NCBI GenBank assembly: GCA_002127295.1 | Contig: NFUV01000002.1 | Location: 186,001 to 250,000 of the forward strand | Source: Chitinophagaceae bacterium IBVUCB2 | GTDB taxonomy: Bacteria; Bacteroidota; Bacteroidia; Chitinophagales; Chitinophagaceae | Direction: 5' to 3' | Length of the DNA: 64,000 nt | In this document: positions 16,794-25,128 of the stretch, piece by piece | Layout of the letters: every line of letters begins with the position of its first letter | Position numbering within the stretch: position 1 is the stretch's first letter | The notes under the pieces: generated by a model | Told to the model about the DNA's origin: nothing | Database searches by the model: none | The model's input: the letters and a program-made list of their open reading frames with translations, nothing else | Program-made: the position numbers and the translations under genes

Positions 16794-17945
16794 TTAGAAC
16801 CGGTTGAAATAATTAGCAATCCTATACCGGGCATCATTACCAATTTGCTCAAGCATGATCCGCATTATCTCACTTTCTGGTGGTGCAAACTCTTGTCTGC
16901 GGTTTACCAATTGCCTGTCAGTTTCACTCAAAGCTCTGGAGTCGCCGGTATAGCTTGCAAATTCAGTTACCCAATTGTGGTTGCCGGTAAAGTTGTCGCT
17001 CCATAACCAACGCCCATCTGCATCTCTTACTCTCACCTCCATAACCGCATTTGAACTCATTGTTCTGCGGGTAGTAATTATATCTGCATATACTTTTGCA
17101 TATTCTTTTACTACCGAATCAGGCTTGTATACTGTTTCCTTTACTACAATTTCTTTCATCACTCTTCTGCTGCTGCGATTATCGAAGTGGCGACCAATAT
17201 TTACATTGGCCAGTTGCATGTCAACCTCCTGGTCTACTCTTATATTCTGGCTACGGGCATCCCAGCCTGAATAAAATTTTACAAACTCGTTACCACTATT
17301 ATATTGAAGATCTCTTATCAACTGGTCGTCAAAATTATTGCCACCAATACTATATGAACTGTACACATAACCACCATATTGTTGCATAGGAAGAATAACC
17401 ACATTTGTTACAGCATAATCATATGCTTCTTCCATTTTTATTATAATATCTCTATGCCCGGGTTTAAATTGAAGGGCAGCCTGGAACTCACGATAAGCAT
17501 TTCGATAATTTTGTTTGTCGTAGCGATTCATAAAAGTTAATCCTCTGTCGAAGCGAACATCACCGGCCTTCTCTGCATAGGTTACCAGGTAAGATGAATA
17601 ATTAACAGGATTTACAATATTATAAACGGAAGGCACTCTGTATATCGCATCATACAAACGTTGCAGCGAAATATATTCGTTATACATCCACTCCCATTTC
17701 AATTCATTATTACTTTCTGAATTGCTGCGTATGCGGTCTTCATGATCGTTTACGGCATAGCGGTAAGCATTTTGAATAATGTCCAATAGCTTGGCATCAT
17801 CCGGATCTTTCTGCAATTTTTTAGCGGCTAATTCAACGGCTTCATCGTAGTTGCCTTTTTCGTAAAGTTTACTTGCTGTTTTGCAAGAAAAAGCAACCAA
17901 ACTTAAAACTGCAATAAAAGAGAAAGTGTAGAGTTTTGATTTCAT
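16794..17945 (-). CDS. Lipoprotein with TPR-like N-terminus
   Basis: About 383 residues. The N-terminus MKSKLYTFSFIAVLSLVAFSC is a lipoprotein-type signal with Cys at about 21. It is followed by tetratricopeptide-like helices (KLYEKGNYDEAVELAAKKL; AYREFQAALQFKPGHRDI) and a C-terminal beta-rich domain with ADIITTRRTMSSNAVMEVRV. The ATG at 17945 is chosen over 17957 because GGAGG, a good ribosome binding site, lies 5 nt before it and overlaps the upstream ATG. Function unknown; it sits between two paralogous membrane hydrolases and is probably an outer-membrane or periplasmic scaffold. Confidence 0.75.
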   Translation of the reverse strand: MKSKLYTFSFIAVLSLVAFSCKTASKLYEKGNYDEAVELAAKKLQKDPDDAKLLDIIQNAYRYAVNDHEDRIRSNSESNNELKWEWMYNEYISLQRLYDAIYRVPSVYNIVNPVNYSSYLVTYAEKAGDVRFDRGLTFMNRYDKQNYRNAYREFQAALQFKPGHRDIIIKMEEAYDYAVTNVVILPMQQYGGYVYSSYSIGGNNFDDQLIRDLQYNSGNEFVKFYSGWDARSQNIRVDQEVDMQLANVNIGRHFDNRSSRRVMKEIVVKETVYKPDSVVKEYAKVYADIITTRRTMSSNAVMEVRVRDADGRWLWSDNFTGNHNWVTEFASYTGDSRALSETDRQLVNRRQEFAPPESEIMRIMLEQIGNDARYRIANYFNRF

Positions 17946-17950
17946 AAATA

Positions 17951-17955
17951 CCTCC
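17951..17955 (-). promoter_or_regulatory. Shine-Dalgarno GGAGG that decides the lipoprotein start
   Basis: GGAGG-TATTT-ATG on the minus strand. Strong SD sequences are uncommon in this phylum, and this one overlaps the alternative upstream ATG at 17957, making that start unlikely. Confidence 0.6.
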
Positions 17956-18039
17956 ATTTTAGTGTTGGACGTTCAAAGAATAGTCCATATTACATTGGAG
18001 GGTGTCAATTATGCAATCCTTAACAGATGGACTAAAATA

Positions 18040-18831
18040 TCAATCAAATTTTAGAATATCCCGGATGAAATTGTGGTATTCGTCAAAGGAAGGGAGGTTA
18101 TTATGAGCGCCGCCGTGTATGCGGATCAACGTAATTATACGGGGATTTATCTTTTGTAGTGCCTCGCTATGCCTGATAGGGATCAGCCTGTCTTTAGTTC
18201 CATGAATTATATACGTATGGCATTTTACTTTAGGCAACCAAAGATCAGTCCGCAGGTGAAAACGAAGAACTATCCGAACCGGAAGGATGGGTAGAAACCG
18301 TTCAATGACCCGTAAAAAATTAAAGTAAGGAGCATCTAATATCAAATAACGGGGGCTGTTATCTGAAGCAAGTTTGGTGGCAAAGCCGCTGCCCATACTA
18401 CGACCATATACTATCAAATGGTTCTCGGAATATTGTTCTTTGAGTTTGTTGTAGATGAATTGCATGTCACTCAGCATGTCTTTCTCACTTCTTTTGCCCG
18501 TGCTTTTGCCAAATCCCCGATAGTCAACTAAAATGACATCATAGTCGAAGCGATAAAAATCTTTGGCGTACCTGGCCCACCCTTTTATACTTCTTGTGTT
18601 GCCATGAAAATAAAGGATCAATCCTTTTGGTTTGTCCCGGTGAAAATGAAGTGCATTGATTCGAACACCCGGTTCTATGTCAAAAAAATATTCCCGGAAA
18701 GGAGCATCGTATTTAAAAGCAAAATCCTGTTTCAGCTTTTCGGGCTTAAAAATCAGCCTCTCTTGTATAAAATAAGCAAGGATAGAAAGTGCAGCAATGC
18801 CAGCAATAATATACCAGATGAAGGTTGGCAC
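18040..18831 (-). CDS. Membrane-anchored alpha/beta hydrolase, paralogue of 15915-16727
   Basis: 263 residues. An N-terminal membrane helix (about 5-22) is followed by the same pattern as its paralogue: ERLIFKPEKL, oxyanion FHGN, nucleophile Ser145 in VYGRSMGSGF, acid in HGTKDRLIP and His in HGGAHNNLP. The similarity covers the whole length, so the two arose by duplication. Expected to be a serine hydrolase facing the periplasm or cytoplasmic membrane surface; the substrate is unknown. Confidence 0.85.
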   Translation of the reverse strand: MPTFIWYIIAGIAALSILAYFIQERLIFKPEKLKQDFAFKYDAPFREYFFDIEPGVRINALHFHRDKPKGLILYFHGNTRSIKGWARYAKDFYRFDYDVILVDYRGFGKSTGKRSEKDMLSDMQFIYNKLKEQYSENHLIVYGRSMGSGFATKLASDNSPRYLILDAPYFNFLRVIERFLPILPVRIVLRFHLRTDLWLPKVKCHTYIIHGTKDRLIPIRHSEALQKINPRIITLIRIHGGAHNNLPSFDEYHNFIRDILKFD

Positions 18832-18868
18832 AGCAGTTTTGATTTAATTTTTTTTGTTTATAGTTGTT

Positions 18869-18902
18869 CCGGCATTGTTTACTACAGGGAAATGAATGCC
18901 GG
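18869..18902. other. Inverted repeat between kup and the hydrolase gene
   Basis: CCGGCATT and AATGCCGG, 8-bp perfect arms with an 18-nt spacer, in the 124-bp gap downstream of kup and upstream of the hydrolase. It may be a weak terminator of kup or an operator of the hydrolase; no adjacent T-tract. Confidence 0.4.
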
Positions 18903-18955
18903 CAGATATATCGAATCTAAGCAACTACAAACAATATACAAAAACCAAAAACTGT

Positions 18956-20932
18956 TTATTCCTCAACTCTTTTCAGCTTCAAGGTAGTAACTGGTGCTAC
19001 GATCAATGGAAATTTCTCTACCGTAACGTTAGCAAGGTCAAGGCCAAATCCTTTTTCTTCGGATAAACTATGTTCTTTTAGCCAGAAATGGAATTTCATT
19101 ACTATTCTTTCAAAGAATGGTAATTCATTATCCTGGCTCAGGTATTTCTCCATCACCATAAATTGGAAATCTCCTACTGTGTTGCTGCTGGCAAGACTTT
19201 CGTAGCGGCTGATAATGTTTACCTCTTTATTGGCCACTAAATCTTCAACTACTTTGCGAAACATTAGATTAATCCGTGGCTCCATTCTAAAGCCTAACCG
19301 GAAATCAACCCGGATTATATCGTTAGGAATGATATGTTCAACTTTGTATTCGCAGGTATAAGGATCGTCAACGGTATCAACATGGACAAACCAATAGATG
19401 TCGGCCCGTTTTGGTTTTTTATTCAGGATAGAGTAAATGATCTTATGCTCTATCTCTTTCGGATTATTAGCACTTGTCAGATACACAAGGTGGGTAGCAT
19501 ATTTAGGAACTGATTTGTCATTACTCAACTCCTGTATTTTAGGCACATAATGTTCCATCCGCACAAACTCTACGTAACGGTTCTTGATTTTTCTTGCCCT
19601 GTACCAGATGTACATTACCGCAAACATCAGGAAGCCGATAATTAAAGTAATATAACCGCCATGCGTAAACTTTACCATTAAGGCTACGAGGTAACCAATT
19701 TCCACCGAAACATAGACGGCTAGAAATATGTAAATCCATAAAGATTTCACCCGGTGTAGTACAAGATAATTTGCGAAGAGGATAGTGGTCATCAGCATTG
19801 TAACGATAATTGCCAAACCATATGCAGCTTCCATATTAGATGACTTGCGGAAATAAAGTACTACACCGACACAGCCGGCAAACATTAAAAAGTTAATAGC
19901 TGGAATAAAAAGCTGGCCTTTTGCTTCCGAGGGGTAACGAATTTTTACTTTGGGCCATAAGTTCAATCGCATGGCTTCACTGATAAGTGTATATGCTCCT
20001 GAAACCATTGCCTGGCTAGCGATGATAGCGGCGGATGTTGCAATAATAACCCCGGGAATAATAAACCATTGTGGCATCAGATCGTAAAAGGCATTAATGC
20101 TAAGTGATTTTTTTATTTCATCTGTAATATGCAATCCATTCCGGTGAGCAAGCAAATTGGCTCCCTGGCCGAAATAGTGTATCAATAAGCAGATTTTTAC
20201 ATAGATCCACGAGGATCGAATATTATTTTTTCCGCAATGTCCCAAGTCACTGTACAAAGCTTCTGCACCGGTAGTACAAAGAAATACCGCACCTAAAAGC
20301 CAAAAACCTTCCGGGTAGTTTTTAAGAAAAGTAACGGCATAGTAAGGGCTGATTGCCTTAAAAATGGAAAGATCATCAAATACATGTATAATACCCAGCA
20401 GTAACAGCATCGTAAACCAGACAAACATTATCGGCCCGAATAATTTGCCAATAGATGCTGTTCCAAACTGTTGCATGAAGAAGAACAAGGCAAGTATACT
20501 TATTACAATTATTACAACCGTATCACTGCCATCTTCAATGCCAAGGGATGGCAATTGTTTTAATCCTTCTATTGCTGAGGTAATCGAGATCGGGGGGGTT
20601 ATGATTCCATCTGCCAACAAAGCCGCACCTCCAATCATCGCAGGAAGTACCAACCATTTTTTTCTTCGTCTTACCAATGCATATAAGGCAAAGGTTCCTC
20701 CTTCGCCCCGGTTATCGGCTCGTAAAATCAGGATTACGTATTTAATGGTTGTTTGGAGAGTAAGTGTCCAGATGATACAGGATAAAGTGCCAACGATCAG
20801 CTCTTCGCTAACTATTCTTCCACCAATGATCGCATTGAAAACATATAAAGGTGAAGTTCCGATGTCTCCGTAAATAATTCCTAAGGCAATTAATAAACCC
20901 GCAGCAGTGACTTTGTTAGTCGGTATTTTCAC
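18956..20932 (-). CDS. kup: KUP/HAK/KT family potassium uptake protein
   Basis: 658 residues with about 12 hydrophobic segments in the first 440 and a hydrophilic C-terminal domain of some 200 residues, as in the Kup family. The N-terminal signature AAGLLIALGIIYGDIGTSPLYV and the DNRGEGGTFALYALVRR segment are diagnostic. It imports potassium, probably by proton symport, through the inner membrane. The start codon is GTG (GTG AAA ATA CCG), which directly precedes the first helix. A -7-like element and an overlapping inverted repeat lie about 50 bp upstream, a possible control point. Confidence 0.93.
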   Translation of the reverse strand: MKIPTNKVTAAGLLIALGIIYGDIGTSPLYVFNAIIGGRIVSEELIVGTLSCIIWTLTLQTTIKYVILILRADNRGEGGTFALYALVRRRKKWLVLPAMIGGAALLADGIITPPISITSAIEGLKQLPSLGIEDGSDTVVIIVISILALFFFMQQFGTASIGKLFGPIMFVWFTMLLLLGIIHVFDDLSIFKAISPYYAVTFLKNYPEGFWLLGAVFLCTTGAEALYSDLGHCGKNNIRSSWIYVKICLLIHYFGQGANLLAHRNGLHITDEIKKSLSINAFYDLMPQWFIIPGVIIATSAAIIASQAMVSGAYTLISEAMRLNLWPKVKIRYPSEAKGQLFIPAINFLMFAGCVGVVLYFRKSSNMEAAYGLAIIVTMLMTTILFANYLVLHRVKSLWIYIFLAVYVSVEIGYLVALMVKFTHGGYITLIIGFLMFAVMYIWYRARKIKNRYVEFVRMEHYVPKIQELSNDKSVPKYATHLVYLTSANNPKEIEHKIIYSILNKKPKRADIYWFVHVDTVDDPYTCEYKVEHIIPNDIIRVDFRLGFRMEPRINLMFRKVVEDLVANKEVNIISRYESLASSNTVGDFQFMVMEKYLSQDNELPFFERIVMKFHFWLKEHSLSEEKGFGLDLANVTVEKFPLIVAPVTTLKLKRVEE

Positions 20933-20947
20933 TTTCTCTAATTATGT

Positions 20948-20996
20948 TTTGTCACGGTACAGATTTTTTATTCTGCCATGTGTGGTGACAAAGGTA
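20948..20996 (-). promoter_or_regulatory. Candidate kup promoter with overlapping inverted repeat
   Basis: TACCTTTG on the minus strand (20996-20989) fits TAnnTTTG. Its TTTG is also the first arm of an inverted repeat, TTTGTCAC and GTGACAAA on the minus strand (20992-20985 and 20955-20948). No convincing -33 TTG is seen at 19-21 nt. Confidence 0.45.
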
Positions 20997-21200
20997 TATG
21001 CAAAATTTAATTATAAAGAACAACTACCTAAACTTTACTATTCTTCCGGTTTTTGCGTCCATATAAAAACGAGACAAAGCAGCTTTCGGATGTTTTAATG
21101 AGTCGTTGATATGCAAAAGACATTAACATATCATCTCTAAAAAAGCAGGCTCGATTTTGGCTGGAACCTGTAACTTTAATAAGCAAAAAACCAGATAATT

Positions 21201-22727
21201 ATGTCAGGAATAAGATGGATTTTCTTGTTGGTCATGGTGAGTAGTGGAATTTCAGCGACGGCGCAGAAAATTGTATATTCTGAACCAGAAAAAGAAGATA
21301 CCCGCCGCCTCGATTTTGAGGTAGTTGGAAAAATTGGCGGCAATTTTTTAATTTATAAAAACATAAGAAACCGCAACTGGATAGCTGTACTTAATACGGA
21401 TATGCAACAAATTGCTAAAGTAGAGCAGGATTATGTACCAGATAATGACCGGATGATCAACGTAGATTTTTTCCCCTATGGCGATTTTGCCTACATGATT
21501 TATCAATATCAAAAAAAGAACATTGTGTATTGTATGGTTTCTAAAATTGGTGGTAACGGTGAAAAAATAGGTGAAGTGATAGAGTTAGATACAACCCAGG
21601 TGGGTTTTTCTGCTAACAATAAAATTTATACGGTACTTACCAGCGAAGACAAAAGCCAGATCGGTATTTTTAAAATAAACAGCAAAAACAAAAGAATGTA
21701 TGCGATGACTACAATTTTGCTGAATAACAAACTTGAGGTGCAGAAAAAGAGCCGTTTGTCAATTAACATGGATGAGCGGAATGATTATCTCGGGGATTTT
21801 CAATTAGATAACGAAGGCGATTTGGTATTCTGTAAATTTTTGCGGGGAAATAACGATAATATTAATAAGGCTGCTTTTATAATTAAACCTGCCCTGTCAG
21901 ATGAATTGATCTCAAAAGAATTGAACCTGGAGAAAACATGGCTTGATGAAATTCATATTAAAGTAGACAATTACAATAAACGCTATTTCATTACTTCCTT
22001 CTACTACCAGGAAAAAAGAGGCAATATTGAAGGTTTTTATTTTTATGTGTGGGATAAAGTAAACAAGCAACCTTTGATTGAAACAACCAGTGTTTTTTCA
22101 GAAGAATTGCGCAAGGAAGCCAAGGGGGATGCGGCTCTTAAAATGGCTTTCAACGATTATTTCATTCGAAATATCATCACCCGCAGAGATGGGGGTTTTA
22201 TTATTGGTAGCGAAGCCTATTATACCACATCCCGTTTCAACAACTGGAACAGATGGAATTATTTATACGGATCACCGTATATGAATTCTTTTAATAATTA
22301 TTATTATTCACCTTATTATAATAACTACTGGTGGAATTCCCGCCAGGGAAATAGTGGGCAAGCAGTCCGCTACCACGCAGATAATATTGCAGTGCTCTCT
22401 TTTGACAAAAACGGCCAGTTAGAATGGAATAACGTAGTGGGTAAAAGTCAATTTAATGATGAGTCGGACGACCAGCTATCTTACCAGGTAATGAATACAG
22501 GAGATCAGTTGCATTTTCTCTTTAACCAGCAAGAAAGAAGGAATAACCTCTTATCAGATTTTAGTGTTGCACCGGATGGGCAAGTTACCCGAAATCCTAC
22601 TTTAAAGAATCTTGATAAAGGTTATGAGTTTATGCCAAAGTATGCCAAACAGGTAAGTGCCCGCCAAATGATCATACCGTGTATGTATCGTAACTATATT
22701 TGCTTTGCCAAAATCGAGTATAACTAA
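21201..22727 (+). CDS. Exported protein of unknown function, 508 aa
   Basis: A signal peptide (about 1-22, ending SATAQ) precedes a beta-rich protein with repeated strand pairs such as LDFEVVGKIGGNFLIYKNI and VYCMVSKIGGNGEKIGEV, which suggests a beta-propeller. A Tyr/Asn-rich insertion lies at about 355-385 (NNYYYSPYYNNYW). No sorting domain or lipobox is visible. It is divergent from kup and 24 bp upstream of the DUF6427-like gene, with which it may be co-transcribed. Family not recognised. Confidence 0.65.
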   Translation: MSGIRWIFLLVMVSSGISATAQKIVYSEPEKEDTRRLDFEVVGKIGGNFLIYKNIRNRNWIAVLNTDMQQIAKVEQDYVPDNDRMINVDFFPYGDFAYMIYQYQKKNIVYCMVSKIGGNGEKIGEVIELDTTQVGFSANNKIYTVLTSEDKSQIGIFKINSKNKRMYAMTTILLNNKLEVQKKSRLSINMDERNDYLGDFQLDNEGDLVFCKFLRGNNDNINKAAFIIKPALSDELISKELNLEKTWLDEIHIKVDNYNKRYFITSFYYQEKRGNIEGFYFYVWDKVNKQPLIETTSVFSEELRKEAKGDAALKMAFNDYFIRNIITRRDGGFIIGSEAYYTTSRFNNWNRWNYLYGSPYMNSFNNYYYSPYYNNYWWNSRQGNSGQAVRYHADNIAVLSFDKNGQLEWNNVVGKSQFNDESDDQLSYQVMNTGDQLHFLFNQQERRNNLLSDFSVAPDGQVTRNPTLKNLDKGYEFMPKYAKQVSARQMIIPCMYRNYICFAKIEYN

Positions 22728-22751
22728 ACGAGCTAATCTTGTCCATTATCC

Positions 22752-23741
22752 GTGACTGGAATATTTAAACAAAAAACTCCGGCTAATATTTTTCTGCTGC
22801 TGGTATTGGGAGTGCTTATAAAGCTTCCGATGTTCCTTCGGCCACATATACCATCTATAGATGCAGAGGAAGGTATTTTATTTAATGCCATATTGAAATT
22901 TATAGCCCCTTTTGGCAAATCAAATCCTGCTGTTTATCCTGTACTTACATTCGGCTTGTTATTTACGCAAGCCATAATGCTTACCCGGTTTATTAATACC
23001 CAGCGAATGATGAGTAAGCCTACTTATTTTCCGGGTATGGCTTACCTGCTGATAACTTCTTTATTTCCGGAGTGGAATTTTTTTTCGGCCCCTATTTTAG
23101 TTAATAGCATTCTGCTTTTTATTCTTTCCAGCTTATTTAATATATATAACCAGCAAAATGCAAAAGGTGCCATATTCAATATCGGGTTTGCATTAGGCAT
23201 TGCTAGTTTTCTTTTCTTTCCATCCCTCACTTTTACCCTTTGGGTATTTTTAGCATTAGCTGTTATGCGTCCGTTCCGGTTAAATGAATGGGTATTATGT
23301 ATTGTTGGCATAACCGCACCTTATTACTTCTATGCTATTTATCTTTTTATTGAAGACAGCTGGAGCTGGTCAGCCTTTCTGCCGCATTTCTCCATCGGCT
23401 TACCATATGTAAAACAATCAGCCTGGGTGGCCTTTAGTGCTTTTTTACTCGCAATACCTTTTTTGGCAGGTGGTTATTACGTTCAGGATAGCCTGCGCCG
23501 TATGCTTATACAGGTTCGAAAAGGTTGGAGTTTGTTGCTTTTATATTTATTAGGGGCCATATTAGTTCCTTTTGTAAACAATAGCGACAGTTTTGAAAAT
23601 TGGGTGATGGCAGCTATTCCTTTTGCCGCCTTTCATGCCTGCACATACCTCTATTCTACGTTACGCATATTACCCTTGCTACTGTTTTGGCTTACGGTAG
23701 CATTTGTGCTGGGATACCAATATTATGGACCTGGTTGGTGA
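22752..23741 (+). CDS. Multi-pass membrane protein, DUF6427-like
   Basis: 329 residues, starting with GTG, with about nine to ten hydrophobic segments (for example [16 protein letters not shown] and [15 protein letters not shown]). The N-terminus with 'F......N...L..L........' and the length resemble the DUF6427 family of Bacteroidota; I base this on pattern memory, not an alignment. Function of that family is unknown. The purQ promoter lies downstream of its stop, so the two are likely separate transcription units. Confidence 0.6.
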   Translation: MTGIFKQKTPANIFLLLVLGVLIKLPMFLRPHIPSIDAEEGILFNAILKFIAPFGKSNPAVYPVLTFGLLFTQAIMLTRFINTQRMMSKPTYFPGMAYLLITSLFPEWNFFSAPILVNSILLFILSSLFNIYNQQNAKGAIFNIGFALGIASFLFFPSLTFTLWVFLALAVMRPFRLNEWVLCIVGITAPYYFYAIYLFIEDSWSWSAFLPHFSIGLPYVKQSAWVAFSAFLLAIPFLAGGYYVQDSLRRMLIQVRKGWSLLLLYLLGAILVPFVNNSDSFENWVMAAIPFAAFHACTYLYSTLRILPLLLFWLTVAFVLGYQYYGPGW

Positions 23742-23785
23742 ACTGTGCGCCCCATTTCACTTTGGTAGGAAATGGTGAAAAACAC

Positions 23786-23818
23786 TTGGCGGCTATGTTT
23801 TATCTTTGCTGCTCACAT
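23786..23818 (+). promoter_or_regulatory. purQ promoter
   Basis: TTG (23786-23788), 22 nt, then TATCTTTG (23811-23818). Predicted +1 is about 23825, leaving a 9-nt leader before the purQ ATG at 23834. The spacing is 1 nt longer than usual. Confidence 0.55.
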
Positions 23819-23833
23819 ACAGAAAATCAATAT

Positions 23834-24508
23834 ATGAAATTTGGAGTTGTTGTTTTCCCCGGTTCTAATTGCGACAGAGATATGTATGATGCCCTTAGTT
23901 ATGATCTTGGGCAGGAAGTTTCAATGCTATGGCACAAAGACAAGGATCTAAGCAAGTTTAGTACAGAAGATTGTATCATTTTACCGGGAGGATTTTCTTA
24001 CGGCGATTATCTCCGTTGTGGCGCTATTGCCCGTTTCAGTCCTATGATGCAGAGTGTAATTGAGTTTGCTAATGAAGGAGGAAAAGTATTCGGGGTTTGT
24101 AATGGATTCCAGATTTTATGCGAATCCCATTTGCTACCGGGCGGTTTATTAAGAAATGCCAATCAACAATTTATCTGCAAAAACGTTTTTATTACAAACG
24201 AAACCGAGAAAATATATAAGATACCGGTGGCACACGGAGAAGGTCGTTATTATGCTGATGAGGATACATTGAATGAATTGGAAGCAAACGGTCAAATACT
24301 ATTTTACTACTGCGATGAAAAGGGTAATAAAACAGAAGCTTCCAATCCCAATGGTGCTACCAGGAATATTGCAGGGATCTGCAACGCCAACCGCAATGTT
24401 TTTGGTATGATGCCACACCCGGAAAGAGCTTGTTCTCCAGTATTAGGCAATACAGACGGACAAGAAATAATACGAACAATGCTGATGGAAAGGCAACTTG
24501 TGCTTTAA
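23834..24508 (+). CDS. purQ: Phosphoribosylformylglycinamidine synthase, glutaminase subunit
   Basis: 224 residues from the ATG at 23834. The frame is open further upstream to 23600, but the family N-terminus [16 protein letters not shown] fixes the start. The glutamine amidotransferase class I triad is Cys89 ([10 protein letters not shown]), His195 and Glu197 (PHPERA), with HGEGRYY also typical. It supplies ammonia to PurL for the fourth step of purine synthesis. The stand-alone PurQ implies a separate small PurL plus PurS, not visible in this window. Promoter with a very short leader upstream. Confidence 0.95.
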   Translation: MKFGVVVFPGSNCDRDMYDALSYDLGQEVSMLWHKDKDLSKFSTEDCIILPGGFSYGDYLRCGAIARFSPMMQSVIEFANEGGKVFGVCNGFQILCESHLLPGGLLRNANQQFICKNVFITNETEKIYKIPVAHGEGRYYADEDTLNELEANGQILFYYCDEKGNKTEASNPNGATRNIAGICNANRNVFGMMPHPERACSPVLGNTDGQEIIRTMLMERQLVL

Positions 24509-24577
24509 AAAGTCATCTTATCTTATTATTAACAGCCTTTCGTCATATTGCTTACAAAAAACAAACGTAACTGGTTG

Positions 24578-24585
24578 TAAATTTG
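24578..24585 (+). promoter_or_regulatory. Candidate -7 element (TAAATTTG) for the nDsbD-like gene
   Basis: TAnnTTTG match 20 nt ahead of the ATG at 24605, giving a predicted leader of about 13 nt. No -33 TTG at the expected distance. Confidence 0.4.
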
Positions 24586-24604
24586 CACCTGAACTAATAT
24601 AAAA

Positions 24605-25057
24605 ATGAAGAAGATATTATTAATAGCTGTGATCTTGTCAACTGCTTTTATCAGCCAGGCACAATTAAACCCAGTAACATGGACTTATAGTGCTGTAAAG
24701 GTCGGTGATAAGACATATGAAATCCATTTGAAAGCTACCATACAAAATAAATGGCATTTATATTCTCAAAAACAACCGAAAGACGCTATTATAGATCCGA
24801 CCTTATTTGTAATTAATGCCAATCCATTATTTAGCCTGGAAGGAAAAATTAAAGAAGTAGGTAAAATGGAAGTGATGAAAGATGCCACATTAGGCATATC
24901 GGCTAACCAATATTCCAATACGGTTGACTTTGTACAGAAGATAAAATTAAAGGCAAACGTAAAAACGAATTTCACCGGAAGCGTATCATATCAAACCTGC
25001 GATGATAAAAAGTGCTTGCCACCTAAGAAGGTTAATTTTTCTGTAGCACTCAATTAA
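24605..25057 (+). CDS. Stand-alone DsbD N-terminal-domain-like exported protein
   Basis: 150 residues with a signal peptide (ending FISQAQ). The mature part has the nDsbD immunoglobulin-like pattern (KTYEIHLKATIQNKWHLYSQ) and ends with a cysteine pair in SYQTCDDKKCLPPKKV, the position of the redox cysteines of nDsbD. It would relay electrons from a membrane DsbD to periplasmic substrates. The neighbouring dsbD encodes a similar N-terminal domain that has lost both cysteines, so this protein may act as its working shuttle. A hairpin terminator separates the two genes, so they may be only partly co-expressed. Confidence 0.85.
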   Translation: MKKILLIAVILSTAFISQAQLNPVTWTYSAVKVGDKTYEIHLKATIQNKWHLYSQKQPKDAIIDPTLFVINANPLFSLEGKIKEVGKMEVMKDATLGISANQYSNTVDFVQKIKLKANVKTNFTGSVSYQTCDDKKCLPPKKVNFSVALN

Positions 25058-25081
25058 AGCTTAAAAAATAATATTACATAT

Positions 25082-25112
25082 AACGAGTTCTTATAAAGAA
25101 CTCGTTTGTTTT
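25082..25112 (+). terminator. Terminator between the nDsbD-like gene and dsbD
   Basis: AACGAGTTCTT and AAGAACTCGTT pair perfectly (11 bp) around ATA and are followed by TGTTTT. Probably a partial terminator. Confidence 0.65.
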
Positions 25113-25128
25113 ATAAAAGAGAATTACA

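Noticed and set aside
20933-21200. Riboswitch (for example c-di-AMP type) between kup and the divergent gene
   Set aside because: Only one inverted repeat is seen. No conserved core of a known riboswitch could be recognised.
23600-23833. N-terminal extension of purQ by 78 residues
   Set aside because: It overlaps the upstream membrane-protein gene and the purQ promoter; the family N-terminus starts at 23834.
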